This document shows, piece after piece, positions 34,733 through 44,845 of a stretch of 64,000 nt of DNA. Under the pieces are notes generated by a model, which saw only the letters and a program-made list of their open reading frames with translations, did not search any database and was not told the DNA's origin. The DNA lies in assembly GCF_900573985.1 (NCBI RefSeq), contig NZ_UWOK01000001.1, forward strand, positions 2,098,359 to 2,162,358, written 5' to 3'. The stretch is from Campylobacter showae. Lineage in GTDB: Bacteria; Campylobacterota; Campylobacteria; Campylobacterales; Campylobacteraceae. How positions within the stretch are numbered: the first letter of the stretch is position 1; every line of letters starts with the position of its first letter. A program made the translations under genes and the position numbers.

Positions 34733-37700
34733 TTAGTCCGCCACGCCCATCATCACGCTTGAGTATTCGCCCTGCTTGACGTCTGTTTTTTCAGGCTTTT
34801 TGACAGTCATCCTATCCTCGGCCAGTCCCGCCTGCGCTAGGGCCGTCTTAATAGCCTGAGCTCTTGCGTTAGCGAGCTCTAGCAGCTGCTCTTTTTTCAC
34901 CTCGATGCTTTTTAGCGCAGCTTCTCTCAGCGCCTTTTCGTCGCTGCTTTTTTCTTTTGGAGCTAGCGATGCGAGCGCTCCTGCGTAGTCTTTACCGGTT
35001 TGATTCATCGTTTGGCTTATTTTTTCGTTTAGTTTCGCATTTTTTAGAGCCGTTACGTCCACATCAGAATAGGCTGGAGTGATACTTAGTTTCATCTTAG
35101 GCTTTGCCGTGGTTAGCTTGATAAAATCAGCTATCTTGGCCTGCTCGGATACGATGAGCTCGGCATTTGCGGGCATAAAGTCGATAGTGTTTAGATCCTG
35201 GCTACTTAGCCCTAGCATATTACCCAAAAATCTAAACGGGGCCAGCGTGATGTCTGCAAATAGCTTCTTTACGGCTTCCCAGACGATACCGCCGTATTTA
35301 AAGTCCGGGTCATTTAGATCGCCTGTCACCGGCAGATCGATGTTTATCTGGTTGTTTTGATCGCTTAGGATCGAGATGGCAAGCGACAGCGGGAGATTTA
35401 CCGCGTCCTTAGACTCGACCTTTTCGCCAAGCGTTAGCGTGTCTAGATTTACGATGTTGCTACCGTTTAGCTTAGAGTCCTTAACATCGTAGTTTAGAGT
35501 CAAATTTAGCTTGCCTTTTTCTATCTTGTAGCCCAAAAACTGCCCGCTGTAAGGCGTGACGTCGACTAGATCGATATCTTTAAAGCTAAATTTGACTTCC
35601 GTACTCTTTTTAGGATCATACGGCAGTAGCTTGAGCCCGATCTTGCTAAAGCCGCTCTTGCCAACTACGCCCTCAAACGTACCCATCGTCGGGCGAGTGC
35701 TGTCGATATCCATCAGCACGCCTTCTAGCTTACTTATCTTGGTCGCAAACGGCATAAATAGCGACGCGTCGGAGAAGTCTACATCGCCGTTTTCTACGAG
35801 GATATTTTTGATAGCGAAGTCAAACTCGCCCTCTTTTTTCTGCTGTTTTGCGGCCTCTACGGGCTTTTCGTTTTTAGGGGCGGCTTGTTTTGCGTCCGCT
35901 TTTTGCGCCTTTTCGCTCTCGCTCTTTTTCACTAGACTGCTTAGATTTAGCTCGCGTTCTTTATTTAAATGCGCCTTTAAAAACGGTGCGCTCAGAGTCA
36001 CGCGCTCTAAATTTAAGAAGTTTTTCGCAAACGAAATTTTAGATAGTTTGAGATTTTTAAATGCAAAAACCTTATCGCCAGAGCCGTCCGCAAGCTCGAT
36101 GTTTGCGATGTTTGCCTTGCCGCTTACGGAGGCATCCGCGGCGTATTTTACGTTTAGCTCGGCGTTTAGCTCGCCGCTTTTTAAGCTCGCGTCCAGATAG
36201 TTTTTAGCGTAGACGAAGTAGCGAGGCAGATTTGCGTCGTTTAGTTTTATATCGGCTTCGATACTTAGGGGCTCTGGCGTGATTTTACCCTTAAGAGCCA
36301 AATTTAGCTTTTGCGAGCTTTTCATGTCGATTTTAGCGGTCACTGGCGCAGCTAAATTTTCGCTGATATTTTGCAAATTTACATTTAGTCCGTCAAATTT
36401 GTGCGCTATCTTTTGACCTTCGAAAATATGCGTTACGCCGATATCGGCACCCATAACGGAGACGTTTTTGATGCTAAATTGAAATCCGCTCTTTGCACTC
36501 TGAGTGCTTTTTTGCTCGGTTTTTTGGCTCTTTTCCGCGGCGTTTTTTTCTGCCGTTTTTTGAGATTTGGCAGGTTTTTTTGCGCTTTCGGTTTTGCTTT
36601 TTGCTTTTGTTTTGGCGGCGGTTTTTTCGCCGTTTAAGCCAAGCTCGCTAATAGCGCTAAGCTCGCCGTTTTCTTTTAATTCGGTTGTAAATTTAGGCTT
36701 ATTTATACTGACGCTTTCGATGCGAAGCGCGGTTTTAGCTAGATCAAAATCCGCGTCCTTCACGCCGATTTCGGCGATGGTAGCGAGCTCTTTATTTTTT
36801 GTTTTTAGCGCGATTTTTTGCGCTTTTACCTCGCCGATAGAAGCGGCGCTAGCGTTATTTTCCAGCGTAAATTTAGGCGCGTTTATAACGAGCTTTTCTA
36901 GGCTTGCCGCACTGTTTTTGCCTACGGGAGCGGAGGCGGTGCTAAGCGTCAAATTTTTTAGGCTAGCGGCGATATTTTGCCCTTTTATTTTAGCATCCAG
37001 CTCGCTTGCGTTTGCGTCTTTTAGCTTTATCTCGCCGACGCTTTTTTCGGTCAAGTTTATCCCGCTAACGCCCAGGGCTTTGAGCGACGCAGAGGCGTTT
37101 ATATCGCCTTTTTCGTTTATATCAGCCTTAAGCGCGACTCCGCTTAAATTTAGACTGTTTAAATTTGCCTGCGCCTCGCCTTTAAAGCTCGTATTTTTAA
37201 ATTTTATCTCACTAATATCGGCCGCAAAGCTCCTTTTTTCACTAACGTCGGCATTTACCTCGATGGCAGGCAGATCAAGCTCCTCTAGGCTCAAATTTTG
37301 CCCGTCTAGCTGTGCTTCAAACAACTTTAAATTTAAAGCGGCGTTTTTTAAAGCAGCCTTGATAACGCCGCCGTCCGTGCTTAGTTCGTAGTTAGTTTTC
37401 GCGTTTATAAGCGCGCTGTTTATGCGCAGATCTTGCGTGTCGATGAAGCTAAGAGCGACGGGGCGGACGTTAAAGTCCTTTAGGCTAAGCTCGCCGTAAA
37501 CTCGAAGCGGCGAGAGGTCGATGCCGCCCTGCCAGTCTAGCTTTTGCGCTAGCGTGGAGTTTGCGTCAAAAACGTGCTTACCGGCGCTATTTTGCTCGGT
37601 ATTTATGCCCGAGATTTCGTAGTTTATTCCCTCAAATTTGGCGCTAAACGGCTGTTTTAAACTCTCGTCCGAGTAGGCAAACGAGCCGCCGATTATCTTT

Positions 37701-38140
37701 GTGCTGTTTAGAGCGAAATTTATGCTACTAGTTTCGTTATTTTCGGTGCTAGTAGCGTTTGACTCGTCTAAAAACGTAGCTAAATTTAGCGTGCCGTTTT
37801 TATCTCTAGCGATATTTACGCTAGGGCTCTCAAGGCGCAAGATATCGACCTCCGCGAGTTTTTTAAAGAGCGAAAAAGGCTTAAGCTTGACGTCGATTTG
37901 CTCCGCGCTAAAAAGCGGCGCGGTCGTGTTTAGCTCGGGGCGCGTGACGTTTAGCTCGAAGGTAAAGGGGTTAAATTTAGCCTCCGCCACGCTAAGGCTC
38001 GCGTTCATATCCTTTAGCTTTGCGGGCAGCGTATTTTTGAGCGCGTAAGGAACGCCTAAAAAGCCCGCGAGCGTGTAGATAAGCAACAAGCCCGCGAGCG
38101 AGCCTAGGATAATAAGAGCGATTTTTTTACTTTTTTGCAT
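34733..38140 (-). CDS. Giant DUF748 (AsmA-like) envelope protein
   Basis: 1135 residues. One N-terminal membrane helix (IALIILGSLAGLLLIYTLAGFLG) followed by a DUF748 / AsmA-type beta-rich periplasmic chain (VAEAKFNPFTFELNVTRPELNTT, FKDIDLVDVTPYSGQFLGYKIEKGKLNLTLNY). A Lys/Ala-rich low-complexity stretch (KTKAKSKTESAKKPAKS, about 505-540) splits two halves, and ~1060-1090 is a charged helical tail. AsmA-like proteins are thought to bridge the two membranes in lipid transport. The gene has no close operon partner; the spacer to the lipoprotein gene is ~280 bp. Confidence 0.85.
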   Translation of the reverse strand: MQKSKKIALIILGSLAGLLLIYTLAGFLGVPYALKNTLPAKLKDMNASLSVAEAKFNPFTFELNVTRPELNTTAPLFSAEQIDVKLKPFSLFKKLAEVDILRLESPSVNIARDKNGTLNLATFLDESNATSTENNETSSINFALNSTKIIGGSFAYSDESLKQPFSAKFEGINYEISGINTEQNSAGKHVFDANSTLAQKLDWQGGIDLSPLRVYGELSLKDFNVRPVALSFIDTQDLRINSALINAKTNYELSTDGGVIKAALKNAALNLKLFEAQLDGQNLSLEELDLPAIEVNADVSEKRSFAADISEIKFKNTSFKGEAQANLNSLNLSGVALKADINEKGDINASASLKALGVSGINLTEKSVGEIKLKDANASELDAKIKGQNIAASLKNLTLSTASAPVGKNSAASLEKLVINAPKFTLENNASAASIGEVKAQKIALKTKNKELATIAEIGVKDADFDLAKTALRIESVSINKPKFTTELKENGELSAISELGLNGEKTAAKTKAKSKTESAKKPAKSQKTAEKNAAEKSQKTEQKSTQSAKSGFQFSIKNVSVMGADIGVTHIFEGQKIAHKFDGLNVNLQNISENLAAPVTAKIDMKSSQKLNLALKGKITPEPLSIEADIKLNDANLPRYFVYAKNYLDASLKSGELNAELNVKYAADASVSGKANIANIELADGSGDKVFAFKNLKLSKISFAKNFLNLERVTLSAPFLKAHLNKERELNLSSLVKKSESEKAQKADAKQAAPKNEKPVEAAKQQKKEGEFDFAIKNILVENGDVDFSDASLFMPFATKISKLEGVLMDIDSTRPTMGTFEGVVGKSGFSKIGLKLLPYDPKKSTEVKFSFKDIDLVDVTPYSGQFLGYKIEKGKLNLTLNYDVKDSKLNGSNIVNLDTLTLGEKVESKDAVNLPLSLAISILSDQNNQINIDLPVTGDLNDPDFKYGGIVWEAVKKLFADITLAPFRFLGNMLGLSSQDLNTIDFMPANAELIVSEQAKIADFIKLTTAKPKMKLSITPAYSDVDVTALKNAKLNEKISQTMNQTGKDYAGALASLAPKEKSSDEKALREAALKSIEVKKEQLLELANARAQAIKTALAQAGLAEDRMTVKKPEKTDVKQGEYSSVMMGVAD

Positions 38141-38409
38141 AAATTTGCCTCGATTTTTTTTGGCGAATTTTACAAGGATTTTGATTAAAGAGCGGTTATT
38201 TTGGCAAATTCGTACGAAAAATTAACGCCGTTTCTTAGAAAATTAAAGCCGATATTTGATGTAAATAAACAAAAATCAAATACGGCGCAAGATCTCTTTT
38301 TGATAAAACTTGGTACCCGTAAACTACGGAGATAATTTAAAATCTAGTCGATAAAATAGCGATTTTACTGTAAAATTCGGAATCAAATTTGTCAAACCGG
38401 GGAGCAAAA

Positions 38410-38772
38410 ATGTTTCAGGCTTTCAGAATTTACGATTTTGTAAAAGGCGATAAAAATAGCGATTTTTACGGCGTATTCGTCGATAGACTCTATCCTCGCG
38501 GAGTGAAAAAGGAGATATTTTGCTCGTTTTTATGGCTAAAGTCGGTTACTCCGTCAAACGAGCTTAGATCTTGGTTTCATGAGGACAAAGAGGCTAGATT
38601 TGAGGAATTTAAAGTTAAATTTAAGGCCGAACTAGCAGACAAAGAGGCGACGGTAGGACTGAACGAGCTAAAAACTCTAGAAAAAAAGCACGGTAAAATC
38701 GCTCTATTAACCGCGACTAAAGATATAAATTTAAGCCACGTTGCGGTACTTTTAGAACTACTCGGGGAGTAA
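38410..38772 (+). CDS. DUF488 family protein
   Basis: 120 residues from ATG 38410 (GGGGAG 5 bp before it), preferred to the open frame that begins 21 bp earlier. FVDRLYPRGV and ELRSWFHEDKEARFEEFKVKFKAEL are the DUF488 signature (V-D-R-L-x-P-R-G; L-R-x-W-F-x-H/E-D). KHGKIALLTATKDIN resembles the usual end. Function unknown. It precedes the S-layer gene by 331 bp on the same strand. Confidence 0.9.
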   Translation: MFQAFRIYDFVKGDKNSDFYGVFVDRLYPRGVKKEIFCSFLWLKSVTPSNELRSWFHEDKEARFEEFKVKFKAELADKEATVGLNELKTLEKKHGKIALLTATKDINLSHVAVLLELLGE

Positions 38773-38808
38773 AATTTAATTTACCTTTTATTTTTCATAT
38801 TTTTTCGC

Positions 38809-38814
38809 TATAAT
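38809..38814 (+). promoter_or_regulatory. Probable -10 box of the S-layer gene
   Basis: TATAAT after a T-rich stretch (TTTTTTCGC), the usual Campylobacter sigma-70 layout. It predicts a leader of about 280 nt before the S-layer ATG. Start site not proven. Confidence 0.55.
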
Positions 38815-38895
38815 CCCCCGACTTTTTAAATCGATTTTAAGTTTATAGCATCTAGTTAAAATTATAAATATCATTAAAATTAAGATTTGCGATTT

Positions 38896-38937
38896 AAACG
38901 CTAAAGCCTAAAGATAAGTGTATCTTTAGCTGCGTTT
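38896..38937 (+). promoter_or_regulatory. Stem-loop in the S-layer gene leader
   Basis: Nested pairing: AAACGC (38896-38901) with GCGTTT (38932-38937) outside, and CTAAAGAT (38908-38915) with ATCTTTAG (38922-38929) inside, 6-nt loop. Highly expressed S-layer transcripts commonly have long structured leaders that stabilise the mRNA; role here is inference. Confidence 0.6.
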
Positions 38938-39103
38938 AGATTTGTGCGATCATAATTTCGGTGCAGTAAATTTTATCCTAAAACTAGACCCGATTAGGCG
39001 TCGCAATCTACCCGCGAATTAAGCCTAGCTGAGCTTATTTTTTAAACTCGTAAATCGTATTTAAAACGTTAAACCTATAACCGTAACTAAAAAGGAGTCC
39101 TCA

Positions 39104-42100
39104 ATGGCAGTAACACAAGCGCAAGTAGCACAGCTTTACGTAGCGTTATTTAACCGCGCACCCGAAGGCGCAGGCTTTAACGCGTGGGTAAACGCGGGAG
39201 CAAACAGTACGATAGCTAAGATGGCTAACGACATGCTATCTTCTCCGGCGGCACTAGCCTATTTTAACGGCAGCATAGATCACGATAGAGATTTCGTGGA
39301 GATGCTCTATAAAAATATCTTAGGTAAAGATTATTCTCAAGATCCGGACGGTATTAACGCCTGGGTAAAACACATTCAACTAGGTAACTCCAGAGGAGAT
39401 ACGGTAGCTAAGTTATTTGAAGTAGCTACTTCTGCTATAGCAAAAGCGGCAGACCCGGTAGCCGCTAAGGTATTTGAAAATAAAACAGCCATCTCTCAGT
39501 ATATGGCCGAGAAGATAGCAGATATTCCGGCCGATCAAACCGGAGCGTACGACTACTCTTTATTCCAAGATATAATAGCGACTACTAATAATACCAACCT
39601 AGACGAGCAAAAAGCAAAAATAGACGCTCTTATAGCTCCTACTATCCACAATCTTTCAGCAGACGCTAACGACGTAAGCGGAACAGGCAAATCAGACGTA
39701 TTTAACGGAGCCGTATCTGCTACCGTAGGACAAACTACGTTTAAAGCTACCGATAAGCTAGACGGCAAAGGCGGAAACGATACTTTAAATTTAGATCTAT
39801 ACACTAACTTCTACGGAATGACTAACGGAACCGGAGAGGTTAAAAATATAGAGAATCTAAATTTGACCAACAAGACCAACGGCGATTTAAGATTTGACAC
39901 TAAATATATCCACAACCTAGAAACCATCACCTTAAACGGCGAGAATAAGGTAGACGTTATTAACCCGGAGAACAAAGTAAAACTTTTAGTCAACGATCTA
40001 AAACTAAGCGGAAACGGCGATACGGGAAGATTAAATCTAATCTATAATACCGACGTACTAGCCGGAAGCAACGATAACCAGGAAATCGTCGTAAATAATG
40101 TAAACATGGATAAAGACGCTAGAATAAACATAACTACCGTTAACGGAGACCATATAGAAGCTCTAACCATTAACGCCGTAGGAGGAGCTAGCAAGCTAAC
40201 TAATTTTACATCAAATACGATTAGACAACCGGATCAAGTTGCAAGCATAAAGACTATGCATATAAAAGGAACGGCTGATCTAACGGTAGATACTACGAGC
40301 GGACTATATAGCTTTGACGCTACCGAATATAAAGGCAATAAACTAATTGCAAACGTAAAAGCCAACGGATACGTTCAAAGCATAAAAGGCAGCGGACAAG
40401 ACGACTTGTTTAACGTAACCGGAGCCAGCGGAAGAATCATACCTATCGACGGAGGAGCCGGCAAGGATACGGTAAACTTCATAGACGCTATAAACGGAAA
40501 CCAGCACGTAGAGATGACGGGAGTGGAAGTACTAAATATCAACACCAACGCTTCAGTACTAGACTTTACAAGAGCGCAAGAGATAACCGAGCTTGGTATT
40601 AACGGAACTAGCGCTACCGTAAATATACTTAACTCTAAGATAGCAAAAGTAAACGCAAAAGCTACCAACTCTACAAACGTAACTATAAACAATAGTACCG
40701 ATATAAGAGATTTCGTTATAGAAAAAGGTAACGGCAGCATAACCGCAAACGGAACCGAAAAGCTAAACGTAAAAGTAGCCAACGCTAGCGACGTACCTGC
40801 AAGTCAAGGCACTACTAGTGCAAGCGTAGTCTCAAATACCGTAAAAGAGCTAGACTTTACCCTAGAAAATACTACGGCTAACGGTAGTACTTTTTATCAA
40901 GATATAAACAGCGTATTTGCTCTTGAAACGCTAAACGTAGTAAATAAGACCGATAAAGATATAACGGCTAGTATTACGGCGTTAAACGCTTCGGGAAGCC
41001 ACGATACGAATGCCTACAACCTAAAGACTCTAAACGTAGAGACAAAGGGAGACTATACTATAAACAATAAGCTAAGCGGCATCAGTAAAATCAATCTAAA
41101 AGGTACAGGCGACGACACTAGCGTAACTCTTAGAGCAGTAGGCGATAAGACCTATCTTCCGGTTCCTCTTCAAGGCGTTCAAGATATTTCTTTAAAAGCC
41201 GAAGGATTAAAGAATTTAAGCGTAGCTGCAAACGATAAAATATATACCACTAGAGACGTAAGCCTAATATCTACTACGGATAAAGAGGACTCTACGGTAA
41301 CGTACGGAGAGATAGGAGATAGAGATAACGATAAAAAGGTAAATAACGTAACCCTAAGCGCCGTAGGACAAAAAACGTTAACCGTAGGAAATATAACCGC
41401 AGCAGGAGACGTAAGTCTGACTAGTAAATTTACGCAAGAGGGGTCTGTGGCTAACTACAATGCAGGAACCGTGCGCACAACCGGCGACATAACCATAAAT
41501 CATACCTCAAATTCGAATATAACTGACGGCGTGATAAATTTCCTATCACACGCCGAGGCAAGAAATTTTACCGTAAATGCAAGCGGATATAAAGAACTAA
41601 ATATAAACAACAGTACAAACCAAAGAATAACCGCGACGGGCGATATGACGTTTAACTTAAAAGCTAGCGTAGCAGGAAGTATCGCAGACATAGGGCATAC
41701 CCTTCCTTTTGACATCAACAATGCGCCTATAAAAGCTAAAAGTTTAACATTAAACGCTACCGCAGACTACGGCATAACGGACGCCGTTTTAAAGCTGGGC
41801 GACTACTGGGGTGATGTGGGCGAAGGCGGCAACATAAATATAACTGCCGTAAATCAAAAAACCGTAAGTCTAGGCTGGCTAAGAGGACTAAATAGCGGCT
41901 ATGATAACAAAAAGAGCGACGTAAATATAAATTTAAGTACAGATATACAAGATAGCGACGTAACCATAGGCTACACTACATCAATACATCCATACACTAA
42001 AGGCATAGGTCATAATGGAAGCCAGATGGTGAAAAACGTAAATTTAAAAGCACACGGACAAAAGACATTTAAGGCCGAAGCCATCATGGCCGCTAAAGAG

Positions 42101-43378
42101 ACAAAAATAAACATAAATGGTAGCGGATTGGATTCTACGGCAGAATTTAATAGAATTATCAGTCGCGAAGGCATTACTATAAAAGCAGACAACTTAAAAG
42201 AGCTAAAAACCGGATCTATATTGGCATCTCAAGGCAATATAAATATAAGCACCGGAAGTTTTGACGCTATGCAATATGCAGAATTTAACTCTGGCTCAAA
42301 TAGTGTTCATATGGCTGGAGTGAATATAAATTTGGACATCTCAAATGTCATAGAACCCGTAAACAGCCGCGTATCGCAACCAGGACAACATTGGGATAAA
42401 GCTCTATATTTAAGTGCAGGTAAAGCGCTTAATATCAAAGGCTACGTCGGAGATGACGTAACAAAGATATACGCCAGACTCGGTGCCGCAGAAAAGAATG
42501 CGACGGCCGACATCGTAAACATCAAAGGAACGATAATGGGGGGATGGTCAATATCGCCAAACAATAAAACTGAAACCATGACAATAAAAGGCGGCATAAC
42601 CAATCCCGCAAGTATCCTAGCTATAGACGGCGGCGTAAATCATAACTCAAATCTAACGGTAGACTTAAGCTACATGCCTAAACTAAAATCAATCGATCTA
42701 AGCGGCTACAACAATGCAAGCGGTACGAATAAAATAATTATCCGATCGACCGAACTAGAAATATCGTCAATCAAAGGTTCGTCTACCAAAGACGACATAA
42801 GTATCGTCTATGCCGCAAATACCAAGCTAAAAACAGTAGATACCGGTACGGGCGACGACGAGGTAACCTTTGGCGGAAATACTACTCAAACCCACGATAT
42901 AACCGTCAACCTAGGCGAAGGCAACGATACCGTCACTACTGCGGCATTAACCGCTAATAAGAAATTTGAAATCAGCGGCGGAGCGGGTAACGATACGTTT
43001 AGCCTAGGAGCTTCTACTACCGATGCTAGCGCTAGCAAATACATAACAATCACCGATGCAAACAGAGGCGATAAGATAAGCCTAGGTAGCGCAGGCGCAG
43101 CTACGTTACAAAAAATAACTCTAAACGTAGACGGCAGAGCCGATCTAAAAACCGCTATAAACGATGCCCTAGGTAGCCTAAGCTCTACCGCGGCAAATAC
43201 TATCTATGCGGTATACTACGGTAACGATACGTATCTAGTAAGAGACGCTAACAGCAATAAGGCCTTAGATGCTAACGATAACTTAGTTAAACTAGCAGGT
43301 ATCTCAAATTTCGACTTGTTAAACGCTAACTCGGTAACCGAAGGCGGAATAAACTATATCCAGATAACTAACGCGTAA
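39104..43378 (+). CDS. S-layer/RTX-type surface protein with N-terminal DUF4214
   Basis: 1424 residues, no cysteine, no signal peptide. Residues ~1-140 carry DUF4214 (LYVALFNRAPEGAGFNAWV...YKNILGKDYSQDPDGINAWVKHI), found at the start of proteins in the C. rectus S-layer-RTX group and other RTX proteins. Calcium-binding GGxGNDxL-like turns: DGKGGNDTL (~225), DGGAGKDTV (~450), GTGDDEV, GEGNDTV and GGAGNDTF (~1245-1300). Between ~690 and ~1050 a degenerate beta-repeat recurs (positions in findings). Such proteins leave by a type I system using a C-terminal signal; no secretion gene is in this window. AAGGAG lies just before the ATG. It probably forms the crystalline surface layer. Confidence 0.85.
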   Translation: MAVTQAQVAQLYVALFNRAPEGAGFNAWVNAGANSTIAKMANDMLSSPAALAYFNGSIDHDRDFVEMLYKNILGKDYSQDPDGINAWVKHIQLGNSRGDTVAKLFEVATSAIAKAADPVAAKVFENKTAISQYMAEKIADIPADQTGAYDYSLFQDIIATTNNTNLDEQKAKIDALIAPTIHNLSADANDVSGTGKSDVFNGAVSATVGQTTFKATDKLDGKGGNDTLNLDLYTNFYGMTNGTGEVKNIENLNLTNKTNGDLRFDTKYIHNLETITLNGENKVDVINPENKVKLLVNDLKLSGNGDTGRLNLIYNTDVLAGSNDNQEIVVNNVNMDKDARINITTVNGDHIEALTINAVGGASKLTNFTSNTIRQPDQVASIKTMHIKGTADLTVDTTSGLYSFDATEYKGNKLIANVKANGYVQSIKGSGQDDLFNVTGASGRIIPIDGGAGKDTVNFIDAINGNQHVEMTGVEVLNINTNASVLDFTRAQEITELGINGTSATVNILNSKIAKVNAKATNSTNVTINNSTDIRDFVIEKGNGSITANGTEKLNVKVANASDVPASQGTTSASVVSNTVKELDFTLENTTANGSTFYQDINSVFALETLNVVNKTDKDITASITALNASGSHDTNAYNLKTLNVETKGDYTINNKLSGISKINLKGTGDDTSVTLRAVGDKTYLPVPLQGVQDISLKAEGLKNLSVAANDKIYTTRDVSLISTTDKEDSTVTYGEIGDRDNDKKVNNVTLSAVGQKTLTVGNITAAGDVSLTSKFTQEGSVANYNAGTVRTTGDITINHTSNSNITDGVINFLSHAEARNFTVNASGYKELNINNSTNQRITATGDMTFNLKASVAGSIADIGHTLPFDINNAPIKAKSLTLNATADYGITDAVLKLGDYWGDVGEGGNINITAVNQKTVSLGWLRGLNSGYDNKKSDVNINLSTDIQDSDVTIGYTTSIHPYTKGIGHNGSQMVKNVNLKAHGQKTFKAEAIMAAKETKININGSGLDSTAEFNRIISREGITIKADNLKELKTGSILASQGNINISTGSFDAMQYAEFNSGSNSVHMAGVNINLDISNVIEPVNSRVSQPGQHWDKALYLSAGKALNIKGYVGDDVTKIYARLGAAEKNATADIVNIKGTIMGGWSISPNNKTETMTIKGGITNPASILAIDGGVNHNSNLTVDLSYMPKLKSIDLSGYNNASGTNKIIIRSTELEISSIKGSSTKDDISIVYAANTKLKTVDTGTGDDEVTFGGNTTQTHDITVNLGEGNDTVTTAALTANKKFEISGGAGNDTFSLGASTTDASASKYITITDANRGDKISLGSAGAATLQKITLNVDGRADLKTAINDALGSLSSTAANTIYAVYYGNDTYLVRDANSNKALDANDNLVKLAGISNFDLLNANSVTEGGINYIQITNA

Positions 43379-43386
43379 TCTTAAGT

Positions 43387-43407
43387 GGAGCGGAGTTTTT
43401 CCGCTCC
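43387..43407 (+). terminator. Hairpin after the S-layer gene
   Basis: GGAGCGG (43387-43393), 7-nt loop, CCGCTCC (43401-43407), 9 bp after the stop codon. There is no T run after the stem, so termination efficiency is uncertain. Confidence 0.6.
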
Positions 43408-43828
43408 CTACGGCTATACGACTAACGCCTATCAACTCTATAGCCAATTTTACGCAAACATATCTAAATGTAACTCTTTTTGGCAAATTTAAGCCTACCT
43501 ACTAACCGAGCAACAATCTTTCGCGGCTAGTCTCTTAACGAGCATACAAATCAGTAAAACTAATTTTTACTCTACGAGGCCATAAGGGCACTTTTCCTAC
43601 AAACCAAACCATATACAAAGCGATTGCCGATTTTAAAAAAGGCAAATTTAGATCGTGAGTACTGGACTCCTAAAACTCGATTATTTATAAATTTAAGCGC
43701 ATAAAAAAGGTCGCCAAACAGTAAAATTTGAAGTTAAATTTGTAGATTTCGCCGAAACGCCGCTACCGCAAACGCCTCGGCAAGAGAGCCGAATTTGACC
43801 GCCTGAAGCGATCAAATTTAAGATAAAT
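43408..43828. other. Gene-free spacer between the S-layer gene and mnmA
   Basis: Nothing recognisable; the two genes converge here. Confidence 0.5.
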
Positions 43829-44845
43829 TTACAGTATAAATCCGCTGCCGATAACCAGCTCGCCTCTGTAAAATACCGCGAGCTGCCCGCTAGCCACGCC
43901 AAATGCGCTCTGCTTTAGCTCGATCTCGGCGGTACCGTCACCCAGCACTTTTACGTGCGCGTTTAGCCCGATGCTGCGGTAGCGTACCTTGACGTCGCAG
44001 TCAAACTCGCTCTCATCCACGAACAAATTTAGGCTATTTACCGCGATCTTACCGCGCTCGAGCTCCTCTTTTGGGCCTACGACGATGCGGTTATTTGCCG
44101 CGTCGATAGCGAGCACGAAATGCGGCTCGTGCGCCCCAAACACCTCAAATCCGCGCCTCTTGCCGATCGTGTAGTGCATGTAGCCGCTGTGCCGCCCGAT
44201 CACCCTGCCCGCGCTATCGACCACGTCGCCGGGCAGGTCGGTCTCGTAGTGCTTGTTTAGCACCTCGATATAGGTGTCCTCGACGAAGCAAATCTCGCTG
44301 CTCTCGGCCTGCTCGCCGTATTCGCGAAAGCTCGGCAATGATTTTGCCAGCTCTTTTATATCTTTTTTAAATTTGTCTCCGAGCGGGAAAATCATATCGG
44401 CGATTATCTCCTTTGGCACCTGCGCGACGAAGTAGCTCTGGTCTTTGCTAGGATCGGCGGCGACTCTGATCATGCCATCTTGAACGCGGATGTAGTGGCC
44501 GGTGGCGAGCTTTTCACAGCCGATACTTTTGGCAAATTTTAGCAGCTCGCCGAATTTTATAAAGTGGTTGCAAAGCGCGCAGGGATTTGGCGTCTTACCC
44601 TCTTTATAGGAGCTAACAAACGGCGTATAGACGTATCTGTCAAACTGCTCTTGTAAATCAAGCACGTGATAAGGGATGCCCAGATACCCGCACGCGCGGG
44701 CGACTTTATCGATATTTTTTTCATGATATCCGGGCTTTTTGTGTAATTTCATGTAGCAGCCCACGACCTCGTGACCCGCTTCTAGCAGCATTTTGGCGCT
44801 CATGGTGGAGTCGACGCCGCCGCTCATGGCCATTAAAATTTTCAT
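43829..44845 (-). CDS. mnmA: tRNA-specific 2-thiouridylase MnmA
   Basis: 338 residues. It thiolates U34 of tRNA-Glu, -Gln and -Lys. MAMSGGVDSTMSA is the PP-loop for ATP; CALCNHFIKFG carries the catalytic Cys (~93) and SSEICFVED the second Cys (~190). GHYIR and LGDKFKKDI are typical. It stands alone on the minus strand with spacers of ~450 and ~520 bp. Confidence 0.97.
   Translation of the reverse strand: MKILMAMSGGVDSTMSAKMLLEAGHEVVGCYMKLHKKPGYHEKNIDKVARACGYLGIPYHVLDLQEQFDRYVYTPFVSSYKEGKTPNPCALCNHFIKFGELLKFAKSIGCEKLATGHYIRVQDGMIRVAADPSKDQSYFVAQVPKEIIADMIFPLGDKFKKDIKELAKSLPSFREYGEQAESSEICFVEDTYIEVLNKHYETDLPGDVVDSAGRVIGRHSGYMHYTIGKRRGFEVFGAHEPHFVLAIDAANNRIVVGPKEELERGKIAVNSLNLFVDESEFDCDVKVRYRSIGLNAHVKVLGDGTAEIELKQSAFGVASGQLAVFYRGELVIGSGFIL

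Noticed and set aside
36567..37391. 274-codon plus-strand frame inside the DUF748 gene
   Set aside because: Opposite-strand shadow with Ser/Phe/Leu-rich product, caused by the codon bias of the real gene.
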